Positions 28,344 through 39,400 of a stretch of DNA of 64,000 nt are shown in pieces. The translations under genes were made by a program, and so were the position numbers. The stretch comes from Paenibacillus polymyxa M1 (lineage in GTDB: Bacteria; Bacillota; Bacilli; Paenibacillales; Paenibacillaceae): contig NC_017542.1 in assembly GCF_000237325.1 (NCBI RefSeq), positions 5,264,501 to 5,328,500 of the forward strand. The letters are read 5' to 3'. Every line of letters begins with the position of its first letter. Within the stretch, counting starts at the first letter, position 1. The notes under the pieces are model-generated. The model saw nothing but the letters and a program-made list of their open reading frames with translations. It was not told the origin of the DNA and did not search any database.

Positions 28344-28745
28344 ATGGCTTTTATTCAGCGTTATGCAACGAACCAGACCGGGGCTATTACCTTTATAGGA
28401 AATACACTCGGGCTGGCACGTTCTGCTTCGGCGGGGGTGCCAGGTACAGTGACCAGCATTGGCGCTTTCATCACAACCAATACAGCCTCTCGCTTCGGCA
28501 CATATCCATTCGGCACGACTTCTGCTTTTGCCAGTAACTCATCGACGGCATTCCTTGTGCTCCCTGCGGGCAGTACCGTGCTATATGCTGAACTTATTTG
28601 GGGAGGAAGCTATGCCAACGGCAATACCAATGTATTGTCCAGCGCCAGCAATCCGATCACATTTCAGACGCCTGCTTTATCTACTACAGTCAGTCCCGAA
28701 TCTGCAACATCGATCAACGTCACCAGTCTCAGTACCTATGTGTGA
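28344..28745 (+). CDS. Giant DUF11 repeat protein, N-terminal part up to the first in-frame stop
   Basis: 133 codons from an ATG with AGGAAG eight bases upstream, ending at TGA (28743-28745). The next frame (from 28746) continues in the same phase with no shift, and the sense flows across the stop (STYV, stop, TANVTNLVIQGG). Related surface proteins commonly have Arg near this place, so CGA to TGA is a simple explanation. No signal peptide is visible: the start MAFIQRYATNQTG is polar. The segment is the N-terminal beta-rich domain typical of Firmicutes DUF11 proteins. Read it together with 28764-39419 as one broken gene. Confidence 0.75.
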   Translation: MAFIQRYATNQTGAITFIGNTLGLARSASAGVPGTVTSIGAFITTNTASRFGTYPFGTTSAFASNSSTAFLVLPAGSTVLYAELIWGGSYANGNTNVLSSASNPITFQTPALSTTVSPESATSINVTSLSTYV

Positions 28746-28763
28746 ACCGCAAATGTAACAAAT

Positions 28764-31700
28764 TTGGTCATTCAAGGCGGCGCAGGGGCATATACGGTCG
28801 GAAATGTGACGGGCACCATCACGGTTCCCGATTCTACCAACACCAATCACGCTGGATGGACGCTGGCAGTGGTGTACAATAACCCGTCTCTCTCCTTCCG
28901 TAACCTATCGCTGCGTGTAGGTGGTGAAGGGGTCAGCAGCGCTACTGGCTCGGTCAACGTGGTAATAAGCGGGTTTGCCACGCCTGTACAGGGGACTTTG
29001 CGCGGCAGGGCGTTAATTAGCGCCCAAGAGGGTGACGTAGATATCACCGGGGATCGTGCGTTGTTTGGACCTACCACATCCAACTTAACTGCGCTGTCTG
29101 GGCCCAATAATTTTTCGACTAACTTTTTTGCGTCCCAAATTAACGGGGATGACGGCACATTGGTCACGACAGGGACCTTCGGTACCACTAATGCCGTGAA
29201 TGGGACACCTGGGACGCAGGTGACGGGTGGACGGCAAGGCTGGGACATTACCAACGTCGATATCTCCTCCACGCTGTTAAACAGCCAAACCAGTGGTGTC
29301 CTTCAACTAACCACTAATGGGGATATTTATACCGTTAATGCCAATGCCATTCAAATTGATATCAATGCTCCGCTGGTAACCCTAACCAAAACTGCTAGCT
29401 CTACGGGATTGGTTATTGGCGATACAGTTACTTACACGGTTAACATTTCAAATACGGGGCTCGTCAGCGCTTCTAACACAGTACTTACCGATACCATACC
29501 AGTCGGAGCTACGTTTGTACCCGGCAGCGTTATTGTCGCAGGCATTGCCCAGCCCACAGCCAATCCTGCAACAGGTATTACAGTGGGCAGCGTAGCTCCT
29601 TCTTCGACAGTAACCATTACATTCCGAGCAACCGTCACTTCATTACCAGCCAACACGCAACTGGGCAATCAAGCATCGGCAGCCTTTTCCTTTCAAACCG
29701 TGCCTGGCGGGCCTGTCATCTCTGGTAGCGTTCCATCCAACACTACGAGTACACCGATCTATCAACCCGTTATTGGGATTGTTAAAAGTGCCAATACATC
29801 GGCTGCTACAGTAGGAGACACCATTACGTACACGTTTCAAATATCCAACACGGGGAGCATTGCTGCCAATCTCAACTTTATCGAGAGCATCCCGGCGGGC
29901 TCATCCTTTGTTCCGGGCAGTGTGACCATTGGCGGATCTTCCGTGCCTGCTGCTAATCCGGCTACTGGCTTTTCAGTAGGAACGATTAATACGGGGACTA
30001 CTATACCAGTGACCTTTCAGACCCTCGTCAATGCTGTTCCTGCCTCTGGTAACTTGACCGATCAGGCGACTTACACGTACACCTTTACACCACCTGACGG
30101 ACGTGTATTGAATGGAAACGGTACATCCAACACGCTTACCATTCCTGTATCCTCGCCGAATGTGAGCGTGACCAAAGCCTCTTCCCTAGCGGCTGCCGCT
30201 GTTGGAGAAACCGTTCAGTTTACGATAACCGCTACAAACAACGGCATTGCAAATGTGACCAATGTCGTTGTGACGGATCCGCTACCTAGCGGAGTTGCCT
30301 TCGTACCCGGCAGCGTCACTGTAAACGGAACACCAGCTACGACAGCTTCGCCTGTAAACGGGATTCCAATTGGCACTTTGGCTCCAGGCGCATCGGTAAC
30401 TGTTGTATTTCGAGAAGCCATTAATTCATTGCCTTCTCCCGCGCAAATCAACAATCGCGCAACCGTCAGCTTCACCTCTGGTGCCTTTACCGGATCATCG
30501 TTGTCCAATCTTGTAGCTATACCTGTGGTAATTGCAGTGTCGACGATTACCAAAAGCGCAAGCTCCAACCGTGCCAGCGTCGGTGGAACGATTACTTATT
30601 CATTTCTCATCGCCAACACCGGTACAGCCGTGTTAAATATGACCTTAACAGAAACTGTTCCGACAGGCTCCACCTTTATTCCAGGGAGCGTCATTGTCGG
30701 CGGGTCTTCAGTTCCCGGTGCCAATCCCAATACCGGTATTCCAGTAGGTACTGTAAATCCCGGAGCACAAATTACCGTCTCGTTTCGTACCACCGTAGAC
30801 TCTCTACCATCTGGGGGCGGATTAAACGATCAGGGATTACTTCAATATACGTATCAGTTGCAAGACGGGAGAGTTCTTTCCGGTTCGCTTCTATCTAATA
30901 TTGTTTCTGTATCCATTTCGCTCCCCAATGTAGCAGTAACCAAGTCTGCCGGATTCACATCCGTTAGTGTAGGCGAAACGCTGACCTACAGTGTAAGCGC
31001 CGTTAATAACGGAATTGATCCCATCACCAACGCCGTGATTACCGATCCGCTTCCCGGCAGCGTCTCATTTGTACCCGGAAGCGTAACTGTTGGCGGTTCA
31101 CCTGTGAGCACGGCTGACCCCAGAAGCGGCATTCCAGTCGGCAGCATTGGTGCAGGCGCATCTGTTCTAGTGTCCTATGCCGTGCTAGTTAATGCCGTCC
31201 CGTCCGTACAGCCGCTGCAAAACACGGCCAGTGTCAGTTTCACCAGTGGCACCTTTACCGGAACCTCCCAGACGAATACGGTTGCTGTGCCCGTTTATCA
31301 GCCGCGTATTAGCGTTGCCAAATCTGCAAATACAACAGCTGCTACGATTGGCGACACGATTTTGTACACCTTGTCGGTCACAAATAGCAGCAACTATAAT
31401 GCTTCTGTCACGCTGACTGATGCTATTCCTTCTGGGTCTTCTTTTATAGAGAACAGCGTGGTAATCAATGGTGTTAGTCAGCCAGGAGCCAGTCCAGCAG
31501 CAGGTATTTTCATCGGAACCGTGTCACCGCAAAGCCCGATCACACTGACATTTCAAACTGTAGTGACCTCTCTTCCAACGCCATCTGTGCTGACAGACCA
31601 GGCCAACGCCGCCATTTCCTTTACGCTGCCTGATGGGCGAGTGCGAACAGATAGCACATCATCCAACGTGGTATCCATTCCTGTGTCTGCGCCAAATGTG

Positions 31701-34700
31701 TCCATTTCAAAGACTGCAGACCGTTCCACTGCCATTCCAGGCGATTCAGTGTTATACACGCTGACAGTACTTAACAACGGTATCCAGGCAGTGAACAATG
31801 TGGTCGTTTCCGATCCGATCCCCGCCGGTTCCCAATTCACTGCGGGCAGCGTAACACTGAATGGCATCGCAGTGGCTGGCGGAGATCCGAGATTAGGTAT
31901 CCCGGTTGGAAGCATTGCCTCAGGAGGAGGGGCTACGATCACGTTCAGGGTCACGGTATCCTCTCCATTGCCGATCCCACCGCAGCTCACCAATCAAGCG
32001 CGTGTCAGCTATACCAGCGGCGCCTTTTCAGGTGTCTCAGTTTCTAATCCGGTGACGATAGCCGTAAATGCCCCAGTGCTAACTGTAAGTAAAACTGCAA
32101 ATCCCATACGGGCAACGGTTGGCGATATCGTAACGTATTCTGTGGCAGTGACCAACAATGGCAACATAGCTGCTGCTGCCACATTGACAGACAATATCCC
32201 CGCAGGCTCGGCACTGGTGCCGAACAGCGTGGTCGTTAACGGTGCTCCTGCTCCGGGCGCCAGTCCCGCAACAGGTCTGTCTATTGGCTCCATTGCACCT
32301 GGAGCCACAACTCAAACAACTTTTCAGGTGGTGATTACTTCCGTGCCTTTACCTCCCCAACTCACCGACCAGGCGAATATCAGCTTTTCCTTTCAACCGC
32401 CCGATGGCCGGATTGTCAACGGCAATGTTTCGTCCAATATTGTCACAATTCCTGTATCATCGCCCAATGTGCAGGTCAGTAAAAGCACCTCGGCAACTGA
32501 TGCCGTCCCCGGTGACACGATAACCTATACTATTACAGCTACTAATAGCGGCATCGAAATCGTAACAGATGTTCGTGTGACTGATACCATTCCGACAGGC
32601 TCCTCTTTTGTTCCTGGCTCTGTCATCGTAAATGGAACAACATTGTCGTCAGCTAGTCCCGTGACCGGGATTCCAGTCGGTTCGATCGCTGCCGGAGCGT
32701 CAGCAACTGTCACCTTTTCCGTGTCTGTCAATAGCTTGCCTGATCCACCCCAACTGAGTGACCAGGCCACGGTTTCTTTTACCAGCGGCACACTGAATTT
32801 CACCTCTCTCTCCAACACCGTTGTCGTTCCCGTTTACCAACCTATTATCAATCTCGTTAAAACCGCTAATACGAGTCAAGCAACCGTAGGCGATACCGTA
32901 GTTTATACACTTACCGCACAAAATACAGGGAATTTAGCAGCAACAGCTACCTTTACCGATGCCATTCCATCAGGTTCCTCCTTTATACCCAACAGCGTCA
33001 CTGTTAATGGCCTGCCTGTTGCTGGAGCTAACCCTCAAACAGGTGTGGTAGTTGGAAATATTGCAGCGGGAGCCTCTGTCGCATTAACCTTTCAAGTTGT
33101 CATTAATGCTGTTCCTACGGGCTTGGGCCTGCTAAATCAAGGTTCAACCACATTCACTTTCCAGCCGCCTGACGGTCGAACATTAAACGGAAGCGTCCAA
33201 TCGAACCCGGTATTTATTCCTGTATCCAATCCAGATGTCACCGTGACTAAAACAGTCAATCAGACGTCTGTAGCCTTTGGAGATACCATTACGTACACCA
33301 TTACCGCAGCAAACAATGGCATTACACCTGTGACAGGAACGGTCTTTATCGACCCGATTGCTGACGGTACTACTTTTGTATCTAACTCCGTACAAGTCAA
33401 TGGTGTCACTATACCGGGAGCCAACATTGCCACAGGCGTGTCAGTGGGCACTATCCCTTCTGCCAGCTCGGCAACGGTCACTTTCCAGGCCACAGTAACC
33501 TCCTTGCCAGCATCAGGTTTGTCAACGGATCAGGCAACGGTTTCCTTCAATTCTGGGGCTTTCGCAGGTCAGTCCGTCTCAAATCAAGTCAGCCTGCCTG
33601 TATTTCAGCCAATTTTAAATGTGACCAATACTCTGAGCGCAGATCGTGCAACCGTAGGGAATACGCTTGGTTTTGTCATTACTGTCACGAATACAGGCAA
33701 TGCACCGGCAGACACAGTCGTGCTTGATCTGTTATCCAGCTCGCTAAGCCTGAATCAAAATAGCGTGTTGGTCAACGGTGCTCCTATTCCCGGGGCAGAC
33801 CCGATTACAGGCATCAATATCGGATCGGTCGCCCCAGGTGCGACGGTAACCGTCTCATTTAGCGCTGTGGTCATATCGGTACCCCCAGGCTCCATACTAA
33901 CCAACCAAGCCACTGTAAACTACACGTTCCAACTGCCGGATGGACGAACGTTGACCGGTAGCGGTGCAGCCTTGCCCGTATCCATTCCAATCTCATCACC
34001 GAATGTTACAGTCACGAAGGCTGCTGATGTGGCTGTCGCTGTCGTAGGTGATTCTGTTCCCTACGTCATAACTGCGTTCAATAACGGACTCGATCCGGTT
34101 ACTGGCGTAATCGTCACAGATACCATTCCTTTCGGAACCGCCTTTGTACCGGGCAGCGTTACAATCAATGGTACTCCTGTTGTTACAGCCAACCCGCAAA
34201 ATGGTATTCCTGTCGGAACGCTTGGAGCTGGTGGCGGAGCCACCATTCGCTTTTTGCTTAACGTACAATCACTGCCGTCACCAGCATCCATTACCAATGA
34301 AGCGACCGTTAGCTTTACTTCAGGTGCATTTAATGGACTTTCTGTATCCAATCCCGTTACCATCCCTGTGTACCAACCGATCGTTACTGTATCAAAAAGT
34401 GCAGGAACGGGAAGAGCTACGGTTGGAGATACTATAACCTATACAATCTCCATTACAAATTCTGGGAACATCGGCGTAGATACCATTCTTACTGATCCGA
34501 TTCCAGCCGGGGCTGCCTTTATCCCTAATAGTGTAGTGATCAACGGCACCGCCGCACCCGGTTCAGATCCAACCGTTGGGATTCCCTTAGGTATTATAGG
34601 CGCCGCTACGACCGTCGCATTGACCTTCCAGGCAGTTATTACCTCACTGCCCGCGTCGGGTACACTGGTCAATCAGGCGACCGCTGCTTTCAGCTATCAG

Positions 34701-37700
34701 CCACCAGATGGCCGTGTCCTGACCGGAAGTGCGGTATCTCCGGCCGTGACCGTCTCCGTCTCTTCGCCGGATGTGGACGTTATCAAGACAGCCTCCGCCA
34801 CAGATGCCGTAGTCGGAGATACCATTAGTTATACCGTGATCGCTACGAATAACGGAATCAGCCCAGTCGTTAATGCCGTGGTATCTGATCCACTGCCGCC
34901 AGGCACCAGCTTTATCCCCGGCAGTGTGACCGTGAATGGCACATCTGTATCTGCTGCGTCCCCAAGCTCAGGTATCCCTGTAGGCACCATTGCAGTGGGT
35001 GGCTTGGCAACCGTTACATTCCAAGTTTCCGTTGCCAGTCTGCCTCAGCCGCCGCAAATAACCAACCAAGCGACTGTCAGCTTTACTTCGGGCGCGTTGA
35101 CCTCGTCTTCGCAATCCGATCCGGTAACCTTGCCCGTTTATCAACCGATTATCGGTCTGACCAAAACCGCTAATACCCTCAACACACAGATCGGATCGAC
35201 ATTAGTCTACAGCTTGACGCTAACCAATACTGGAAATATCGCCGTTATCCCTGTTCTGTCGGATAACATCCCTGTAGGTTCTGAACTATTGCCTAACAGC
35301 GTAGTCGTTAACGGCATCCTTGTGCCAGGAGCTTCGCCAATTACAGGCATAACACTCGGATCATTGGCCCCTTCAGGCAGTATCACAGTAAGTTTCCAAA
35401 CCATTGTCTCGTCTCTGCCAACTCCGCCTATACTGACCGACCAAGGGCAAGTGAACTTTACGTACTCACCACCGGATGGTAGAGTGCTGAGCGGTACTGT
35501 TACATCTAATACAGTTAATGTCGCTGTGTCTGCACCTAATATTCAGGTGACTAAAACATCCAGTCTGGCAGCCGCTGTAGTTGGAGATACGATCAGATAT
35601 ACACTGAGCATTACGAATAGCGGTGTGGATTCCGTCACAGATACCGTTGTAACCGATACAATCCCAGCAGGTACTTCCTTCGTTCCAGGTAGTGTTCTTA
35701 TCGACGGTGTACCTTTCCCTAACGCCTCGCCAATTGCTGGAATTGCCATTGGCAACGTCGCACCTGGAAATACATTTATCGTGAGTTTCCAAACTTCTGT
35801 CCAAAGCTTGCCGCAGCCACCACTGCTCACGGATATTGCATCCGTCACATTTACCAGCGGAACATTTACCGGCACTGCCTTTTCCGATCCACTCATCATC
35901 CCTGTGTTCCAGCCGTTAATTACACTTACTAAAGCATCGAGCACTCTTAACGCCTCCGTCGGCGATACACTAACCTATACGATTACAGCTGTGAATAACG
36001 GTAATATTGCAGCTGCCCTTACGATTAGTGATAATATTCCCGTCGGCTCATCATTCCTTGCTAACAGTGTCAGCATCGCTGGCAGTCCGCAACCTGGTGT
36101 GTCCATCGAAACTGGCGTCCCGGTTGGATCTGTGCTGCCAGGCGGAACGGTATCCGTAACTTTCCAAACTGTTATCAATGCTCTACCTAATCCACAGGTG
36201 CTGGTCGATCAAGCATCAGGCTCATTCACTTTCCAACCGCCGGATGGCAGAACCGTATCAGGATCAGCCGTATCCAACACAGTTAGCATCTCTGTATCTT
36301 CGCCAGATGTGAGCATTGTCAAAGGAACAGCAGCTACAGACGCCATTGTCGGCGATATCATCACCTATACCTTGGCCGTTTCCAACAATGGAATCAGTAC
36401 TGCCAATAATATAGTGGTTTCAGATATCATTGCGGCAGGAAGCTCCTTTGTGAATGGCAGTGTTACTATAAACGGAACCTCCTTCCCTGATGGAAATCCG
36501 GGATTTGGTATTGCCATCGGTATGCTTGCTCCTGGAGCCGTTACGACCGTTACATTCCAGGTTCGAGTTGATTTCTTGCCTACACCTGCACAATTAACCA
36601 ATCAGGCATCCGTTAGCTTTACCAGCGGGGCATTTACTGGCAGCTCAACATCTAATGTGGTAACTGTCCCAGTCTTCCAGCCAATCCTGACAGCAGTCAA
36701 AACAAGCAGTACCAATAATGCCACCATAGGTGACATCATCACTTACACGATTGTTGTATCCAACACCGGAAACATTGCTGCCTCGACTACGGTAAGTGAC
36801 AATATTCCAGACGGCTCCGTATTCCTTCCAAATACAGTGTCGATTAACGGTATCGCTACTCCTGGTGCAAGCCCAGTTTCCGGCATCCCGACTCCAGCCA
36901 TAGCACCAGGACAATCGGCAACCGTTACTTTCCAAGTGCTGGTATCCTCCATCCCTACAGCTGTACTGCTGGTAGACCAGGCTGAGGTAGGCTATCGCTT
37001 TAGTGCTCCAGATGGCCGAGAGGTCGGCGGCTTCCATTTATCCAACATCGTTGAGGTTGCCGTGTCACCGCTAGACATCACCTTAAGTAAAAGCGTAAGC
37101 TCGCCTTTCGCCACTACTGGCGATACCCTGACGTATGAACTCGTGATTCTTAACGAGGATACGGACACTGTGCAAAATGCCCGTTTGCTGGATACATTGC
37201 CAGAGGATATCGAGTTTATTACAGACTCAGTTCAGATTAACGGGTCTACCGTGGCTGGAATTGATCCTAGTGATGGCATACCGTTGCCTTCATTAGAAGC
37301 GAATACCAAGACCCTTATATCCTTCGAAGTCCGTATCGTAGCTACCGAACAGCCGGGACCGCGCACCAACCAGGCCCGCTTGTTGCTCACGAATGGTGAA
37401 GAATCGAGTGCCATTTTGTCCAATCCTGTGACAGTTGCTATACTCCAGCCTGTAGTGAACCTTACGAAATTAACCAATACAGAGAGCGCACATCCGGGTC
37501 AAAGCGTCACCTATTCTATCATCACAGAAAATGTTGGAAACACAGGTACCTTTGGCTTGTTGACGGACTTATTGGCACCTGATCTTTCCTTTGTTCCCGG
37601 CTCTGTTTCGGTTAATGGAGTGGCCCAATATGGTGTCAGTCCAGAACAGGGTATTGCTCTAGGCGTCATCGCACCAGGAGAAAAAACGACTACCGTCTTC

Positions 37701-38720
37701 TCCGCACTTATCGTTCGTGCCTCTGAATCGGGCTCACTGGTGAATCAAGCTTCGCTGACTTACTCCTACCAGCTGCCGGATGGGCGGAGCCTAGATCAGG
37801 AAATCACTTCGCCTTCCGTCTCGGTTAAAGTAGCCGCTGCTGATCAAGGAGCCTTGTCAGCTGTGCTGCGCACGACGGTATCTACTGTCGCATTGGGCGA
37901 TGCTGTACCTTATCAGCTGACCCTTGTTAATGATGGAGGCTCCGTCGTTACCGACATCGTGTTAGCCGATTACGTACCAAGTGGCACCATCATAAGCCCG
38001 GACAGCTTGAAAATTAACGGTTCACCATCTGCCTCTAGCAAGCCGGGTGAACTACTCTTTATCGGTAGCTTACAGGCGGGACAGACAATTAACGTATCCT
38101 ACACCGTAAATGTTCAATCTCTGCCGGTCGGAGGATACCTGGATAATAACGTGCGGCTTCAGTACGCTGATAATGGCGGTGCGAGCGAGGTCACCAGCAA
38201 TACCGTGACTGTAGCTGTTTTCGATCCGCAGCTTGCCGCAAACATCTCCACAGACCATAAGGTGGCCCAAGCTGGGGAAAACCTGACCTACACGGTACTC
38301 CATAATAACTTTGGCAACATTGCTTCAGAAGTTATTTTTCAAAATTTCATTCCTGCCGGAACCCTATACATTCCTGGCAGCCTCCAACTGAACGATCAAT
38401 CGTTGGCAGAAGCCGATCCTGCCGCCGGAGTTAGTCTTGGGTCTGTGGAACCTGGTCAGTCATTGACCCTGGCTTATCAGCTAACTGTATCCGAGACACC
38501 TCCATCTGGCTACATCGTAAATCAGGCTGCCTTTACTTACTCATTTACATTACCTGGAGGAAGAATCGTACCGGACACATTGACTACAAATACCGTGACG
38601 ATCCCAGTGGTATTCCCACTGCTCGAATTGGTGAAACAGGTAAACACCTATGACGCCTCTGTAGGAGACACTCTTACCTTCACCCTTCAGATTACAAATA
38701 AAGGAGGGGTCTCGGCGTAG
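28764..38720 (+). CDS. Giant DUF11 repeat surface protein, main part
   Basis: An open frame of more than 3,300 codons between TGA 28743 and TAG 38718. There is no ribosome site at the apparent start (TTG 28764), so it is the continuation of 28344-28745. Residues 1-204 complete the N-terminal beta-rich domain. The rest is a chain of 25 DUF11/Ig-like repeats (the last one cut by the stop) of about 125-131 residues. Each repeat has VGDTITYT, IPAGSSFVPGSV, NGTPV and GIPVGT blocks. Such chains form long surface or spore-associated stalks in Firmicutes. No LPXTG, SLH or membrane anchor is seen. The gene reads rightward, away from hpf. Third-position drift without any frameshift over 10 kb suggests recent loss, readthrough or sequence error. 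Confidence 0.8.
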   Translation: MVIQGGAGAYTVGNVTGTITVPDSTNTNHAGWTLAVVYNNPSLSFRNLSLRVGGEGVSSATGSVNVVISGFATPVQGTLRGRALISAQEGDVDITGDRALFGPTTSNLTALSGPNNFSTNFFASQINGDDGTLVTTGTFGTTNAVNGTPGTQVTGGRQGWDITNVDISSTLLNSQTSGVLQLTTNGDIYTVNANAIQIDINAPLVTLTKTASSTGLVIGDTVTYTVNISNTGLVSASNTVLTDTIPVGATFVPGSVIVAGIAQPTANPATGITVGSVAPSSTVTITFRATVTSLPANTQLGNQASAAFSFQTVPGGPVISGSVPSNTTSTPIYQPVIGIVKSANTSAATVGDTITYTFQISNTGSIAANLNFIESIPAGSSFVPGSVTIGGSSVPAANPATGFSVGTINTGTTIPVTFQTLVNAVPASGNLTDQATYTYTFTPPDGRVLNGNGTSNTLTIPVSSPNVSVTKASSLAAAAVGETVQFTITATNNGIANVTNVVVTDPLPSGVAFVPGSVTVNGTPATTASPVNGIPIGTLAPGASVTVVFREAINSLPSPAQINNRATVSFTSGAFTGSSLSNLVAIPVVIAVSTITKSASSNRASVGGTITYSFLIANTGTAVLNMTLTETVPTGSTFIPGSVIVGGSSVPGANPNTGIPVGTVNPGAQITVSFRTTVDSLPSGGGLNDQGLLQYTYQLQDGRVLSGSLLSNIVSVSISLPNVAVTKSAGFTSVSVGETLTYSVSAVNNGIDPITNAVITDPLPGSVSFVPGSVTVGGSPVSTADPRSGIPVGSIGAGASVLVSYAVLVNAVPSVQPLQNTASVSFTSGTFTGTSQTNTVAVPVYQPRISVAKSANTTAATIGDTILYTLSVTNSSNYNASVTLTDAIPSGSSFIENSVVINGVSQPGASPAAGIFIGTVSPQSPITLTFQTVVTSLPTPSVLTDQANAAISFTLPDGRVRTDSTSSNVVSIPVSAPNVSISKTADRSTAIPGDSVLYTLTVLNNGIQAVNNVVVSDPIPAGSQFTAGSVTLNGIAVAGGDPRLGIPVGSIASGGGATITFRVTVSSPLPIPPQLTNQARVSYTSGAFSGVSVSNPVTIAVNAPVLTVSKTANPIRATVGDIVTYSVAVTNNGNIAAAATLTDNIPAGSALVPNSVVVNGAPAPGASPATGLSIGSIAPGATTQTTFQVVITSVPLPPQLTDQANISFSFQPPDGRIVNGNVSSNIVTIPVSSPNVQVSKSTSATDAVPGDTITYTITATNSGIEIVTDVRVTDTIPTGSSFVPGSVIVNGTTLSSASPVTGIPVGSIAAGASATVTFSVSVNSLPDPPQLSDQATVSFTSGTLNFTSLSNTVVVPVYQPIINLVKTANTSQATVGDTVVYTLTAQNTGNLAATATFTDAIPSGSSFIPNSVTVNGLPVAGANPQTGVVVGNIAAGASVALTFQVVINAVPTGLGLLNQGSTTFTFQPPDGRTLNGSVQSNPVFIPVSNPDVTVTKTVNQTSVAFGDTITYTITAANNGITPVTGTVFIDPIADGTTFVSNSVQVNGVTIPGANIATGVSVGTIPSASSATVTFQATVTSLPASGLSTDQATVSFNSGAFAGQSVSNQVSLPVFQPILNVTNTLSADRATVGNTLGFVITVTNTGNAPADTVVLDLLSSSLSLNQNSVLVNGAPIPGADPITGINIGSVAPGATVTVSFSAVVISVPPGSILTNQATVNYTFQLPDGRTLTGSGAALPVSIPISSPNVTVTKAADVAVAVVGDSVPYVITAFNNGLDPVTGVIVTDTIPFGTAFVPGSVTINGTPVVTANPQNGIPVGTLGAGGGATIRFLLNVQSLPSPASITNEATVSFTSGAFNGLSVSNPVTIPVYQPIVTVSKSAGTGRATVGDTITYTISITNSGNIGVDTILTDPIPAGAAFIPNSVVINGTAAPGSDPTVGIPLGIIGAATTVALTFQAVITSLPASGTLVNQATAAFSYQPPDGRVLTGSAVSPAVTVSVSSPDVDVIKTASATDAVVGDTISYTVIATNNGISPVVNAVVSDPLPPGTSFIPGSVTVNGTSVSAASPSSGIPVGTIAVGGLATVTFQVSVASLPQPPQITNQATVSFTSGALTSSSQSDPVTLPVYQPIIGLTKTANTLNTQIGSTLVYSLTLTNTGNIAVIPVLSDNIPVGSELLPNSVVVNGILVPGASPITGITLGSLAPSGSITVSFQTIVSSLPTPPILTDQGQVNFTYSPPDGRVLSGTVTSNTVNVAVSAPNIQVTKTSSLAAAVVGDTIRYTLSITNSGVDSVTDTVVTDTIPAGTSFVPGSVLIDGVPFPNASPIAGIAIGNVAPGNTFIVSFQTSVQSLPQPPLLTDIASVTFTSGTFTGTAFSDPLIIPVFQPLITLTKASSTLNASVGDTLTYTITAVNNGNIAAALTISDNIPVGSSFLANSVSIAGSPQPGVSIETGVPVGSVLPGGTVSVTFQTVINALPNPQVLVDQASGSFTFQPPDGRTVSGSAVSNTVSISVSSPDVSIVKGTAATDAIVGDIITYTLAVSNNGISTANNIVVSDIIAAGSSFVNGSVTINGTSFPDGNPGFGIAIGMLAPGAVTTVTFQVRVDFLPTPAQLTNQASVSFTSGAFTGSSTSNVVTVPVFQPILTAVKTSSTNNATIGDIITYTIVVSNTGNIAASTTVSDNIPDGSVFLPNTVSINGIATPGASPVSGIPTPAIAPGQSATVTFQVLVSSIPTAVLLVDQAEVGYRFSAPDGREVGGFHLSNIVEVAVSPLDITLSKSVSSPFATTGDTLTYELVILNEDTDTVQNARLLDTLPEDIEFITDSVQINGSTVAGIDPSDGIPLPSLEANTKTLISFEVRIVATEQPGPRTNQARLLLTNGEESSAILSNPVTVAILQPVVNLTKLTNTESAHPGQSVTYSIITENVGNTGTFGLLTDLLAPDLSFVPGSVSVNGVAQYGVSPEQGIALGVIAPGEKTTTVFSALIVRASESGSLVNQASLTYSYQLPDGRSLDQEITSPSVSVKVAAADQGALSAVLRTTVSTVALGDAVPYQLTLVNDGGSVVTDIVLADYVPSGTIISPDSLKINGSPSASSKPGELLFIGSLQAGQTINVSYTVNVQSLPVGGYLDNNVRLQYADNGGASEVTSNTVTVAVFDPQLAANISTDHKVAQAGENLTYTVLHNNFGNIASEVIFQNFIPAGTLYIPGSLQLNDQSLAEADPAAGVSLGSVEPGQSLTLAYQLTVSETPPSGYIVNQAAFTYSFTLPGGRIVPDTLTTNTVTIPVVFPLLELVKQVNTYDASVGDTLTFTLQITNKGGVSA

Positions 38721-39400
38721 TTTCCGTTGTTTACGGACCTGTTGCCGCATGGACTTGTTTATGTACCCAACAGCCTGACTATCCAAGAGAAAGCACAGCC
38801 AGGCGCTAATCCTAGCACTGGTATCACACTCCCGGATATTGCACCAGGGGAGACGCTTACGCTTACGCTCCAGGGACAAATTCGTGAAGCACCTGCAGAT
38901 GGAACATTCAGCAACCAGGCTACCATCGAATATACCTCACGTCGTAGTGGTGGAGAGACCTTGAAGAAAACCATCCAAACTAATACCGTAGATTTGACTG
39001 TCATCGCAGCTATTCCTAAACTTACACTTAGCTCCAGTGCTTTGCGTGTCGCGCAAGAAGATACCCTGTCCTTTACACTCCAGGTGGAAAACATCGGAAA
39101 TACTCCATTGGAAGAACTATTGCTCACAGCACCATTCTCAGCCAAATATTTCCTTGTACTTAGAACCGTCACCGTGAACTCAGTGCCGCTTCCGCATCCT
39201 AATTTGCTCCAAGGTATCCCATTAGGTCAGCTTGATCCTGACCACAAAGCCGTCATCGTCTTCTCATTCGATATCGAATCTGCACTCCGCGCGTATCTGA
39301 TCGCCCAGGCCATTCTGCGCTATCAGTTCCGTTATCCAGACGGACGCGTAGAGAAACAATCTGCCTCCTCCAACACCATTTTTGTGGAGATGGCTGACTT
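29376..39400 (+). repeat. 26 tandem DUF11-type repeats in two alternating forms
   Basis: 26 units averaging about 385 bases. From unit 2 to about unit 20 they alternate: even units contain PDGR and end in SSPN or SSPD (about 131 residues), odd units contain SGAFTG-like text and end in VYQP or VFQP (about 125 residues). The higher-order unit is therefore a pair of about 257 residues (about 770 bases). Units 21-26 at the C-terminal end are more diverged. Confidence 0.85.

Noticed and set aside
29432..37477. Many minus-strand frames of 65-147 codons within the giant gene
   Set aside because: Shadows of the repeated plus-strand coding sequence, with the same spacing as the repeats.
29376..39400. 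Possible CRISPR or satellite array
   Set aside because: The repeated unit is about 385 or 770 bases, stays in one coding frame and varies at third positions, so it is a protein repeat.
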